This document shows positions 24,984-36,234 of a stretch of 64,000 nt of DNA, in pieces. The DNA is from Neopestalotiopsis rosae (Eukaryota > Ascomycota > Sordariomycetes > Amphisphaeriales > Sporocadaceae). Below the pieces are notes generated by a model, which saw only the letters and a list, made by a program, of their open reading frames with translations, was not told where the DNA came from and did not search any database. The stretch's first letter is position 1. Every line of letters begins with the position of its first letter. The DNA lies in assembly GCA_023078685.1 (NCBI GenBank), contig JALGAS010000003.1:4154001-4218000 (forward strand). The letters are read 5' to 3'. The position numbers and the translations under genes were made by a program.

Positions 24984-26180
24984 TAGGGTTGGCATTTAAT
25001 TAACTAATAATTAATTACGCGTAGTTAATTACAACCGTAATTAATTAGTGACCTAAGTAAAACTACCGTAGTTAATTAATTGCTAGAGTAAAACTAAATT
25101 ATGCGTAATTAATAATTAATTAAAATAACTAACTAATTACGAAAAAATAAAGGAATTAATTAAATTAATTAATAAAAATATAATTAAAAAATATAAATAT
25201 AAAAAAATAAAAGATTATTAAAATGCATTTATTTTTTTATTTTTAATATTATTATTCGAATTTTAATAATTAATAATTTTATTTTTAAAAATCTTAATAA
25301 TAAAAACCCAGATTTTTAAAAATCAAAAAAAAATCGAATATTAACTTTATTTTTATCGCTAGTATTGCTTTTAAATTAGGATTTCTATTTTTATCTTATT
25401 TGCAGGGTTGGCAGCTTAAGCTTAAATTTTGAATTTAAGTTTAAATTAACTCACTTGAGTTGAATTTTATTTATTAAAATCGGTAACTCAATAAGTTTTA
25501 CTCAAGCAACTAATTAAATTAGTTAAGTTTAAGTTAATTTAATTAATTTAATTATTTAAATTAACAACTTAAATAAAAAATTAAAATTCCTTATTTTAAA
25601 TATTAAATAATAATAAATAAGCTTATTAAATAATATCGTTAATTTTAACTAATTCCATTTATTAATTTTATTTTTACGATTTTATTTATTGTATTATTTA
25701 GTTTTGAAAATCAAGTATTTATTTAATAAATTATAATAATATTATAAGTTATTTTTAAAAATAGTCTTAAAAATTAGATTAAATAAATAAAATAAAGCTA
25801 ATTATAGCTTTATAATTCTAAAAATCTATTATTCATCCCGAGGCTTTTATAATAATTAATTTTAATTATTTTAATTAAAAGGTAATATATCTTTAAATTA
25901 ATAAATTATTAAATTAATTAACTAAAGTAATTAAATTAAATTTTACTTAAGCAACTAATTAAATTAATGAGTTTTATTTACCGTTTTTAAAAACTTAATT
26001 AAATTAGTTAATTAACTAAATTAATTAAGTTTGGGTTAAACTCAGTTAAATTAACTAACAATTAACTTAAAGCTAACCCTACTTATTCGATATAAAGCGT
26101 TATTTTAACAAATAAATTTAAATATATTAATATAAAATCGTAATTAATTAATTATTAATTAAACTAACTAAAATAATTAA
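24984..26180 (+). repeat. hAT-like MITE, family B, interrupted
   Basis: It starts TAGGGTTGGCATTTAATTAAC and has family B words with the typical AT-rich core. It is interrupted by the family A element at 25403-26081. The right part continues to about 26180, where another family A element begins, and no family B right terminus is visible. Confidence 0.6.
25403..26081 (+). repeat. hAT-like MITE, family A (679 bp)
   Basis: The termini are CAGGGTTGGCAGC and GCTAACCCTA. The flanking 8-mers CTTATTTG and CTTATTCG differ by one C/T change. It is more RIP-mutated than the copy at 1414-2124 and is nested in a family B element. Confidence 0.85.
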
Positions 26181-26730
26181 TAGGGTTAGCTTTAAATTAA
26201 CTAGCAATTAAATTAATTAAATTTAACTCAAACTTAATTAATTTAGTCAATTAACTAACTTAATTGAGTTTTTAAAACTACTAACTTAAATTTAATAATT
26301 TAATTAGTTGTTTAAATAAAACTTAAATGAGTTAATTTATTTAAATTAAGTCAATAACTTAATATTTAATTATTAATTATAATTATTAAATATTAATAAA
26401 AAAACTTAAATAACGGGTAAGCTTATTAATATATTATATTATTTTAATTTTAACTCTTTTATTTATTTTTTAATTTCCTAAAAAAACCGTTAGATTATTA
26501 GATTTTAAATTAAATAAATAACTTAATTTGATTAATAGCTTAAATAAAACTCATTAATTTAATTAATTACGTAAATAAAACTTAATAAGTTTTTAAAACC
26601 GGTAAATAAAACTTATTAACTTATTTATTGCCGTGAGTAAAACTCATTAAATTATTAATTTTAATAAATAAAGCTTAACTCAAATAAATTAACTCAAACT
26701 CAAACTCAAAACTCAAACTCAAACTGCCAA
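26181..26730 (-). repeat. hAT-like MITE, family A, truncated
   Basis: It begins TAGGGTTAGC and ends ...CTCAAACTGCCAA, where the last bases CCCTG are missing and the next element follows directly. It is the opposite orientation to the copy at 25403. Confidence 0.65.
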
Positions 26731-27393
26731 GACTACAAATTAATTAACTAATAGTTAACTACGCGTACTTATTAAAAACTACGTATAATTAGTTATTAGT
26801 TAATTACGCGTAATTTCTTTACCCACTAAATAGAACTATGCGTAATTAATTAGTTGCTTAAGTAAAAATAAACTACGGTTAGTTAATAATTAATTACACT
26901 AATTAACTAACTACGGATTTAATAAATTCATAAAGAAAATAATAAATATTTTAAATTTCTATCGTTTATTAAAAGAATTTATTATAAAAGAATAAAAACG
27001 GAATATTTTTAGCAGTTTTATTAATTTTATTAATTTTTATTTTTTAGTTTTAATATTATTTTATTTATTAATCAATATTTTATTTATTTTTATCACTTTT
27101 AAAATAAAAATTAAAAATCGATTTTTAATAAATAAAATAAGATATATAATACATTAAATTTCGTTTTTAATGCGTTATTTAACTTAATATAAAGCTTTAA
27201 TCTAATAAATAAATTTTTTAAAATCGTAATTAGTTAGTTATTAACTAAACTAACTAAACTAACTAATAACTACGCGTAATTAATTAGTTGCTTAAGTAGA
27301 ACTACCGTAGTTAATTAGTTACTTAAGTAAAACTATGTATTTTAGTTATTAATTAACTAAAACTAATAATCAAAACTAATCGTTATAACCCTG
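26731..27393 (+). repeat. hAT-like MITE, family B, 5'-truncated
   Basis: It starts within the family B left end (CTACAAATTAATTAAC) and ends CGTTATAACCCTG. The core is AT-rich and non-coding. The first bases were lost at the junction with the family A copy. Confidence 0.65.
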
Positions 27394-27513
27394 ATAATAA
27401 TTAATTATGCGTAGTTAAATACAGTCGTAGTTAGTTCTCGGCCCGATTAAAGCTACGGTAATTAGTTAATGGTTTAATCAAAATTAAATTACGCGTAATT
27501 AATAATTAACTAC

Positions 27514-28221
27514 CAGGGTTGGCAGCTTGAGTTTGAGTTTTGAGTTTGAGTTTGAGTTAACTCACTTGAGTTAAGTTTTACTCACCGTTTTTAAAAACTT
27601 ATTCAGTTTTACTCACGTAACTAACTAAATTAATAAGTTCTACTCAAGCGACTAACTAAATCATTTGAGTTTGAGTTAACTCATTTGAGTTTGAGTTAAC
27701 TTAATAACTCGAATAATAATTAAAATAAAATAAAATAAAATAAATAATAAAAGCCGTTAGCTTTAAGAATAAAAACCGTTAATCCGGAATAATTACGTAT
27801 ACTTATTTTTATTTTTATGATTTTATTTATTTTTAAATAAATCTTTAAAAACAGCTTATAAAATAATAAATTTTGATTAAATAAAATAAAGATTTTTAAA
27901 AATACGTAGTAAAACGAATTTAATGACGAAAATTAAAATAAAAACAACCGTTTTCTTTAGAATTAAAAGCTTTATTTTATTTATAATTAATATTAAAATT
28001 AACGTTAAATTTTTAAAAAACCTTATTAATTTTTAAATTAATAAATTAGTAAATTAATTAATTAAATCAATTAATTTAGTTTAAATCAGGCTGCTAACTA
28101 AAGTAATTGAGTTTTACTTAGCACTTTTAAAAACTCAACTGATTTAGTTAATTAACTAAATCAATTAAATTTGAGTTAAACTCACTTAAGTTAACTGGCA
28201 GTTAACTTAAAGCCAACCCTG
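27514..28221 (+). repeat. hAT-like MITE, family A (708 bp)
   Basis: It has both termini (CAGGGTTGGCAGC, GCCAACCCTG) and a full-length size close to the 711-bp copy. Flanking 8-mers (TTAACTAC and GTTATTAG) do not match, so a rearrangement or a target lost to decay is possible. The 120 bp upstream (27394-27513) are family B words. Confidence 0.78.
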
Positions 28222-28440
28222 GTTATTAGTTACTTTGATTATTAACTAAATTAAATTAATTTAGTTTTAAGCAGGCTTTTAACTAAATCATTTCGTTTTA
28301 CTTAGCACTTTGAATAACTAACGTTAATTATTAATTAACTAAACTCAATTTAATTTTTAGTTAACTAAATTACAACCATAATTATTACTAATTAATTATT
28401 AACTTATAAAATAATTTTAAATAATTTCATTTATCCTTTA
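28222..28440. repeat. MITE-like remnant (family D words)
   Basis: It has repeated AACTAAATTAAATTAATTTAG words as at 14700-14949, with no clear termini. Confidence 0.35.
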
Positions 28441-28918
28441 AAGGTTAGGAAAGGCCGTTTGCGGTTAATTAGTGCAGTTGCAGTCCGGACTTTTCTTAAT
28501 GCAGTTAACTACAAGTTAATTGTAAGTTAAATGCTAATTGCACTTTTTAATTAAAATTAAATAATCTTGATTTAATAACGGTTAAATATTTTATTTCAAC
28601 CTTTTGAAAGAGATATACTAAATGTTGACTTTATTTGTGTACTTTTTCGTCCGTTTTAATTATTCATTTCTTTATTAATTAACTTATTAAATTTTATTAT
28701 TATTCAATAAAAAATGAAAATAACTTATTCTCGTTCATCTTAAATAAATTATTATTTTATTTTATTAAGATTGCAACTATTAGTTAGTGCATTAATTAAT
28801 TAAAGTTAATGTAGTTAAGTTTAAATTTAAATTTTATTAATTATAATCAGTAAACTTGCAATCCGGATTTCATGCAGTTAAATAGCAGTAACTAGCAGTT
28901 AATTACATTTCTACCCTG
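28441..28918 (+). repeat. hAT-like MITE, family C (478 bp)
   Basis: It starts AAGGTTAGGAAAGGCC (decayed CAGGGTAGGAAAGGC) and ends ATTTCTACCCTG, with TGCAGT and TCCGGA words at both ends. Length is close to the 483-bp copies. No duplication was recognised. Confidence 0.7.
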
Positions 28919-29300
28919 ATCCATTGAGCTAGTGATTTAGTGAGTTATTCAATTAATTTAATTAATTTAATTGGAATTAAGTTGGTAATTAAATCAATTC
29001 ACTTTTACTTAGCACTGTTAAAAACTTAATTAATTTCGTTAATTAACGAAATCATTTAAATTTGAGCTAAACTCACTTGAAATAACTAATAGTTAACTCA
29101 AAGCCAAACCTGCTAAATAAATAGTAATATTTATATTATTGCAATCAGCAGGTAATAGTTATTTTGCAATTAATTGCAGAAAATGCAGTTATAGTTTGAT
29201 TTCTAACTCATTATAATCAATTAAGTTATAACTCGGCTTTTATATAATTAAAATAGCTGCATTACAGTGAACTGCTAGTTAATTGCATTCCTTCCTTATT
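28919..29300. repeat. Fragments of family A (to 29112) and family C
   Basis: The first part carries AGTGATTTAGTGAG and ends AAGCCAAACCTG, a family A right end. The second part has GCAGAAAATGCAG and ends near GCATTCCTTCCTTA, a decayed family C end. Confidence 0.5.
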
Positions 29301-30210
29301 TATACCGGATTTTATTTTATTTCATAAAGCTTTATATATTCATTTATTATTATCTTAATAATATTTATTAAGTTTTAAAAAGAAATATCAAAAATCGAGT
29401 TTACATATTAGAAATAAAGAGATAATTGCCTTATAAGTCAGTTTTATTGTTACGTTCTTATCGGCATAAGATATAAATTATCTTACTTATTAAAAATAAA
29501 GCGTTTCAAATAAGCAGTTAATTAATTATTAATTAAAATTAAAAACTAAAACTAATCGTAATAACCTTGCTAGATATAATAGTTTTACTCACCTTATTAT
29601 TTAACTACGATTAGTGTTCAATCACTTTAATTAGTTTACTTGATAATTAAATTATCACGGTTTCAAAGAATTTATTAACTCAATCAAACCTTCACATAAA
29701 ATTAAATAACGCATTAACCGTGCCACTCCCCACTTATAGTAAAGGTTCGTTTCTCACTAATTTATTAATTAATGCTGGCCATCTTTGTCGTTATATTTAA
29801 TAACCTTTTCGTTATTTTTAATCCTTATATACCACCACACAAAATCCCACTTATAAAATAATTTATATTAAGCCAGCCAAGAATCGTAAAATTATACAAA
29901 TGAAATACATGGAGTCCTTATTTTTAAAATATTCTACATATATTTTAAAATTATAAATAATACTGGTATTTCTTGTGACGCATAACTTTTTTACAAACTT
30001 CTGTGTATAAGAATGGTTAAAATTTTTGAAATCGTCTTTTGAGTTTTTAACTAGCGTTGAGTACGTTATATATTAAACTATTAGAAATAACCATATTGTA
30101 AGTTATTACGCATTTCTACAACATTTATATTAAAAGTTATAATAATATCTTATTAAAATAGATATATTATATAATTAAATAAATGAAATACGTATAAAAA
30201 AGCTAAAAAT
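29301..30210. other. AT-rich DNA with little sign of RIP
   Basis: A short family B end (ACTAATCGTAATAACC) lies near 29550. From about 29640 to 30200 the sequence is AT-rich but still keeps CA and TG dinucleotides (ATACCACCACACAAAATC, CTTCTGTGTATAAG), unlike its surroundings. I see no gene, RNA or terminal repeat in it. Confidence 0.5.
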
Positions 30211-30929
30211 CAGGGTTGTTACGATTAGTTTTAATTATTAGTTTTAATTAATCAATAGCTAAATTACGTAGTTTTACTCACCTTATTAATTAATTACGCG
30301 TAATTTTAATTACCTTATTAATTAAATACCGTAATTCTATTTATTTAACTAATTAAGTAGTAACTACACGTAATTATTAGTTAGTTTAATTAGTTTAATT
30401 AATAACCAATCAATTACGATTTTTCAAGTTTTTATTAAAAGTTCTTGAATTGATTAAGCTTTTACCATTAATAAAATGAAGATTAAAAGCACGGTTTAAA
30501 GGCAATATTTTTTTATAAAACTGCCTTTATTGCATAATTTTATTTTATTTTTTGAAAATTCAAGTTTTTATTCATAATTATTTTTATTATTTTTTAAAAT
30601 AAAATAAATAATTGTAAAAAATCGAATGTTAACGTTAAAATTGAAAGAATAAAAGCATTTTAATACTCTTTTATTCTTTAATCTTTAATTATTTAAGCTT
30701 ATTGCTTATTTAATAAATCAAATTAAAATTCTTAATTTACCGTAATGAGTTAGTTAGTTTAGTTAACTACTAACTAACCGTAGTTTAGTTTTACTCAGAC
30801 CACTAACTAACTACGGTAATTTTACTCAAGCAACTTACTAACTACTGTAGTTTTACTCACCTTACTAACTAACTACGGTTATAGTTGACTATGTGTAGTT
30901 AACTATTAGTTAATTAAATACCAACCCTG
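30211..30929 (-). repeat. hAT-like MITE, family B (719 bp)
   Basis: It has both termini (CAGGGTTGTTACGATTAG and TACCAACCCTG). Flanking 8-mers CTAAAAAT and TTAGTAAT agree at five positions, with two of the three differences being RIP-type. It is inserted in a family C element whose remainder starts at 30930. Confidence 0.8.
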
Positions 30930-31356
30930 TTAGTAATAAAGGAGTAAATAAAGCTTAAAAAAAGGCACTAAAAGGCTAAACTTTTTATTATTAATTAAAT
31001 AATTATTATTATCTATATAAATGCAATTAATAATTAATTAATTTAATTGCAAAGTGCAATTAGTAGTTATTTTGCAATTAACTGCAAAAAGTTTAGTTAT
31101 AGTGTAGTACCTTATGGTACCGAAGTGTGTTGTGAAGAAGCATACATTACTAACGATGGGTTGGCCGAAGGCTAATCCCATATACTTGGGTCTAGCTGCG
31201 CTAGACGCTAAGCCTAATCTGGCCATGAGGCTGGGCTACGCCCAATATATAGTCTGAATTTTAATTAATTATAATTAGTTAAGTTGTAATTAGGATTTCA
31301 TGTAGTTAAGTTAACTATATTGCAGTTAATTGCCAGTTAACTGCATTCCTACCCTG
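30930..31356 (+). repeat. hAT-like MITE, family C, truncated and interrupted
   Basis: The family C core and right end (GCATTCCTACCCTG at 31343-31356) are present and the left end is missing. A solo LTR at 31103-31247 splits the word GCAGTTGCAGTCTG. Confidence 0.7.
31103..31247 (-). repeat. Solo LTR of the 145-bp family
   Basis: It is 145 bp, TGTAGTACC to GCCCAATA, flanked by the perfect duplication TATAG (31098-31102 and 31248-31252). It is lightly mutated. A 62-codon minus-strand frame crosses it, but that frame is a by-product of the LTR sequence. Confidence 0.92.
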
Positions 31357-31494
31357 GTTTCTTAAGTAAAAGTTACTTACTTAATTACCACGGTCAGTAA
31401 AACTTATTAAGTGACCGATTTCAATGAGTAAAACTTAATTTAAGTGAGTTAACTTAAACTTAAACTTAAAACTCAAACTCAAGCTACCAACCTT
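31357..31494 (-). repeat. Family A MITE fragment
   Basis: TGAG/CTCA words run to the end CAAGCTACCAACCTTA, a decayed family A terminus. The other side is missing. Confidence 0.55.
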
Positions 31495-31521
31495 ATTAGT
31501 TAGTTTAATTAGTTTAATTAA

Positions 31522-31812
31522 CAGGGTTGGCTTTAAGTTAACTGCCAGTTAACTCAAGTGAGTTTAACTTAAACTCAGTTGATTTAGTTAATTAATTAAA
31601 TTAATTAAGTTATTAAAAGTGCTAACTCAAACTCAATTGATTTAATTAGTTGCTTGAGTAAAACTCATTGATTCAGTTAGTTAAGTGAGTAAAACTCAAT
31701 GAGTTTTTAAAAACATTGAGTAAAACTCATTGATTTAATTAATTGCTTGAGTAAAACTCAACTCAATTGACTTAACTCAAACTCAAAACTCAACCTCAAG
31801 CTGCCAACCCTG
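31522..31812 (-). repeat. hAT-like MITE, family A, short form (291 bp)
   Basis: Both termini are intact (CAGGGTTGGC, GCTGCCAACCCTG). The flanking 8-mers TTAATTAA and TTAGTTAA differ by one G/A change. The AT-rich core of the long form is absent, so only the two word-rich arms remain. Confidence 0.85.
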
Positions 31813-31831
31813 TTAGTTAATGATTAATTAA

Positions 31832-32935
31832 CAGGGTTGTAAATTAGTTAACTAAAAACTACGTGTAGTTAGTAATTAGTTAACTACGCGTAGTTAATGG
31901 ACCCACTAACTAAAACTACGCGTAGTTAGTTAGTTGCTTGAGTAAAACTAAACTACGATTAGTGAGTAGTTAACTAAACTAACTAATTAACTACAGTAAA
32001 ATAAGAATTTTAATTTAATTTACTAAATAAGCCATAAATTCAAATATTTAAAGATAAAAGAATAAAAGAGTATTAAAATGCTTATACCTTTTTCATTTCA
32101 ACGTCATTATTCGATTTTTAATAATTAATTATTTTATTTTAAAATTTAATAAAAATAATTATTAATTAAAACTTAAATTTTCAAAAAAAATAAAATAAAA
32201 TTATTTAATAAAGGCAGTTTTATAGAAAATATTGCAAATAAACCGTACTTTTAATCTTTATTTTAATAATGGTAAAAGCTTAATTAATTTAATAAATCTT
32301 AATAAATATTTTTAAAATCGTAGTTAATTAGTTATTAACTAAACTAATTAAACCAACTCAAAACTACGCGTAGTTAGTTAGTAAAGTGAGTAGAAGTATG
32401 GTAGTTAATTAGTTGCTTGAGTAAAACTACGTAGTTTGATTGTTAGTTAATTAAAACTAATAAATAAAATCAATCGTCACAACCAGGGTTGGCAGCTTGA
32501 GTTTGAGTTTTGAGTTTAAGTTTGAGTTAACTTAATTAAGTTAAATTTTACTCAAGCTATTAACTAAATTAATAAATTTAAGTTAGCAGTTTTAAAAACT
32601 TAAAAGAAATTAGAATAATTATTAAAAATCGAATAATAACGGATAAAAAACTAAATAACTAATTTTATTCGTATTTACGTCTTTTAATTAATTCCGTTAA
32701 ATTTTTTATTTAAAATTCTTTATTTATAAAATTAATAATTTGAATTTTGAGTTTGAGTTGGAGTTAACTCACTTGAGTTGAGTTTTACTCAAGCAACTAA
32801 CTAAATCAATAAGTTTTACTTACCGTTTTTAAAAACTCAATTAAATTAATTAATTAAATAAATCAATTAAGCTTGAATTAAACTCACTCAAATTAAATGC
32901 CAGTTAACTGAAAGCCAACCCTGGTCACAACCCTG
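31832..32935 (+). repeat. hAT-like MITE, family B, with nested family A
   Basis: It starts CAGGGTTGTAAATTAG and ends CACAACCCTG. Removing the family A element at 32484-32923 and one duplicated 8-mer restores a family B copy of about 655 bp. The core matches the copies at 770-1214 and 30211-30929. Confidence 0.82.
32484..32923 (+). repeat. hAT-like MITE, family A (440 bp), nested
   Basis: The termini are CAGGGTTGGCAGC and GCCAACCCTG, with the perfect 8-bp duplication GTCACAAC (32476-32483 and 32924-32931). It inserted 4 bp from the end of the family B host. Confidence 0.93.
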
Positions 32936-33291
32936 CTAGTAAGTGGTAAAAATAAATAATAATAAATACTTGTTTTCATAAGACCATTTATTAATTAAGC
33001 TCTTAATTAACTATAAGTAATAAATTATTAAATAAATAAATGCTAACTTTAATAATTAATGATAACTTGATTAAAATTATGGTAATTAATTATTTGCTTA
33101 AGTAAAATAATAATAATTAATTATATAAATAAGTTTGAGTTAATTAACTTAATTAAACTTTAATAAATGAACGGCTTTTAATTAATTAAAAAATAAACAA
33201 TCCCATTAAAATCAAAATAATACCGTAAATTATTAACTTTACCCTTTATTAAGTGGTATTTAAGTAATTAATTAAATTAATTAAGTTTTAT
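32936..33291. other. AT-rich stretch, nothing recognised
   Basis: No gene, terminal repeat or family word cluster is seen beyond weak GAGTTAATTAACTTAA-type motifs. Confidence 0.4.
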
Positions 33292-33922
33292 TATTGGGCG
33301 TAACCTAGCCTTATCGCTAAATTAAGCTTAGCGTTTAGCGCAGCTAAAGCTAAATATATGGGATTAGCCTTCGGCTAATTTATCGTTAATAATCAGGGTA
33401 GGAAAGGCAGTCTGCAGTTAATTAATGCAGTTGCAGTTAACTTAAGTTAATGCAATTGCAGTCCGGACTTCTACTAACTGCATGCAGTTACTTGTCAGTT
33501 TAAGTCCGGGATTCCACTAACTTAAGTTAACTTAAGTTAATTGCAGTTAATTATAATTAACTATATAAAAATAATAAAATAATTAATAAAAAAACGAATA
33601 TTTAAATTATTTCAAAGCTTTTTATTTTAAATAAACCGTTAAATAAAGCTTAATTCAAAGGTATTAAAAGGTTTAATAATTTATTATTAATTAAATAAAT
33701 AATATTATTTATTTTAATACAGTTAATAATTAACTAACTTAACTGCAAGGTGCAGTTAGCAGTCATTTTGCAGTTAACTGCAAAAAATGCAGTTGCAGTC
33801 TGGATTTTAACTAACTGCAGTCAGTTAAGTTGTAGTCCGGATTTTATGCAGTTAAGTTAACTGCATTCCTACCCTGTTAATAATATATGCTTTTTTATAA
33901 TATATTTCGGTATTACAAGGTA
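33292..33922 (+). repeat. LTR of the 145-bp family, split by a MITE and a TIR element
   Basis: The pieces are 33292-33393 and 33885-33922, with the last few bases probably at 36237-36239. A family C MITE interrupts the middle, and the TIR element at 33923 interrupts the last bases. No 5-bp duplication was found. Confidence 0.7.
33394..33876 (+). repeat. hAT-like MITE, family C (483 bp)
   Basis: The ends are CAGGGTAGGAAAGGCAG and GCATTCCTACCCTG with the perfect 8-bp duplication TTAATAAT (33386-33393 and 33877-33884). It has the same length as the copy at 12058-12540 and is lightly mutated. Confidence 0.92.
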
Positions 33923-36234
33923 TCCCCTTATTTAGCAAGCAGCACCCTTTCTTAATATAATAGGTTTTAATATAGCTAAGCCACCAGCATAAGGGTTGAA
34001 CCACTTTTTTAACTAGTTATAAAACCGAAAAATAATAAGGATTTCAAATTTATATTATAATAATTAATGCCAGGATTTCTTAAATTTATCTTTTTTGCAA
34101 ATTAATATACCACATTATTTGCAGCGACGCGTTATTCGTACTATTAATTTTGCAATATTATATTTTTAATCTCCTTAGCCGGTTAATAATAAATTTTAAA
34201 AATAGCTATAATTAATAGCGGATACCGCTAATAATATTACCTTAATAAAATTAACATAACGCACGTTTTTTACCGTAACCGATAATATATTTTTCTAATG
34301 GTATTTTAATATTCCCTAATATATTTACGGTCTTTGTGGCGCGCTTTCGTCGATATGTTAATAATCCGTAAATTTAAATGCCTTTATTTACCACAAAATT
34401 AACCTAATTTGCAAATAATTGCTTTTTTTCCTATCCGACTTTACCGTAAAATTATAAAAAATAAATATTATTAAATATTATTTATAAAAGAAACCCTAAA
34501 AATAAGGCTTTTACGCGATAATTATAAATAGCGTAATCCTACGAAATAAATAAAATCTTTTAATTATTTCGATTTACGGCGTTTATTTAATAATTATATT
34601 TATAAATTATTTTAAAAACGGGGAAGACGCGTTTAAATTAATTACCGAATATGGCTTTTAATTATTTAATAAATTTTTTAATAAACGCCGGTTAATTTCA
34701 ACGATTTATTAATCCGTAAATACGGTAATTAATAATAAAATTATGCCGTTATCCTTTTATCCGATTTAATTCATTTAATTATTAAGTATTAAATATTTTT
34801 TAAATTCGTTATATTTCAGGTTTTTTATTATCATTTTTATAAATTCTTAATAATATTATAATACCCGAATTTGAATAAATAATGCTAATTATATTTATAT
34901 TCTTTTTTTAATTATGATAATAAATATAAATTAAAAAATAAATTATCGAAATATATATTAAACCGGCGGTTAAAATATCGAATACGCAATTTATCGATAA
35001 ATATAATAATTATTTATTATATAGCGTTTAAAGCAAAATTATTTTTGCGATTATTTTCAACCGGGTATACGATATTACCGGACTACGGTATTGTTGGGCG
35101 TAGCCCAACCTCATGGCCAGATTAGGCTTAGCGTCTAGCACAGCTAGACCCAAATATATAGGATTGGCCTTCGGCCAACCTATCGTTAGTAATATATGCT
35201 TCTTCACACCACTCTCCTGTACCACAAGGTGCAACAGGTATTTACTTTAGCCAGGAATATATTATAATTATATTAAATAATATCTTAATTATACCGCTAT
35301 TTATATTTTAAAGCCTTTAAATATAAATTTATTCGATATGTAAATAATTTTTTAGGATTTCGAAATTAATTTAATTATATATTCGTTAATAACTAAATAA
35401 AAACGGGTATATTAAAATATTATGAGAATTAATTAAATATATTTATTTTATTTATTAGCCCGTTCCTAACATTATTAATTTTAATTATTAGGTTTTTAAA
35501 TGCGGAATCGTTAATAAAATAATTATTATTTTCGGAAAGGCATTTATTTAATTTATAAATACGATAGCTTTAATTTATCGGTAAATTAATAATTTATTAG
35601 CTAAAATTTCAAATACCGGCAAATAGCCAAAATAATAATAAACAAAAATAAAAGCTCGTTAACGTCGGTAAATTATTAATTTTAATATTTTATTATAATT
35701 TTAATAAATATTTAAATACCGGAGCTTTATTAATAAATTTTATTTATTTTTATACGATATACTCGGGTAAAAATAACCGTATCAAGGATACGGGGTTATC
35801 CGGGAGCTCCTCTACGAATAAATTCATTTTTAGCATATTTATCGGTTTAAAATACGTCTTTATTCAAGGGTTCGGGGGGGGTATTCGGTTATTTAATATT
35901 ATCGTCGATAAAATCGGCTTTATTATTATTAGGCTATAATTACGTAATATTAATTTATAATAATTTTCGTGGTTTCTTCGGTAGCGTAAATAAATGCAAT
36001 TTACGTTAAATTTCATTAATTATTAAAATATAATAAATAATTAAAAGCAATTATAATTTAAATTATAATTAACCGCGTTATATAACGCGAAAATAAATTT
36101 TAAATCGCGATAATCGCGTTATCAGAAATAACAGAAATAATAAGGGGGAAAATCTAAATTATTTAATTAATTAAATTTGCTAATACCAAATAAGGTGGGG
36201 TTTTAAAAAGGGTGCTGCTTGCTAAATAAAGGGA
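33923..36234. mobile_element. 2.3-kb DNA transposon with terminal inverted repeats, decayed
   Basis: The left end TCCCCTTATTTAGCAAGCAG and the inverted right end TCCCTTTATTTAGCAAGCAG match for about 28 bp, and TA flanks both ends (33921-33922 and 36235-36236). That suggests a TA-targeting element such as Tc1/mariner/pogo. On the minus strand near 35765-35860 there is a short conserved-looking stretch (ELPDNPVSLIRLF), faintly like piggyBac-type transposases, but a TTAA target is absent, so the superfamily stays open. Without the nested solo LTR it is about 2.16 kb. Stops throughout. Confidence 0.7.
35092..35236 (+). repeat. Solo LTR of the 145-bp family, near-intact
   Basis: It has TG...CA ends, 145 bp, and the perfect duplication GGTAT (35087-35091 and 35237-35241). 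It carries the three palindromes TTGGGCGTAGCCCAA, GTCTAGCACAGCTAGAC and TTGGCCTTCGGCCAA and very few RIP changes. Confidence 0.94.
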
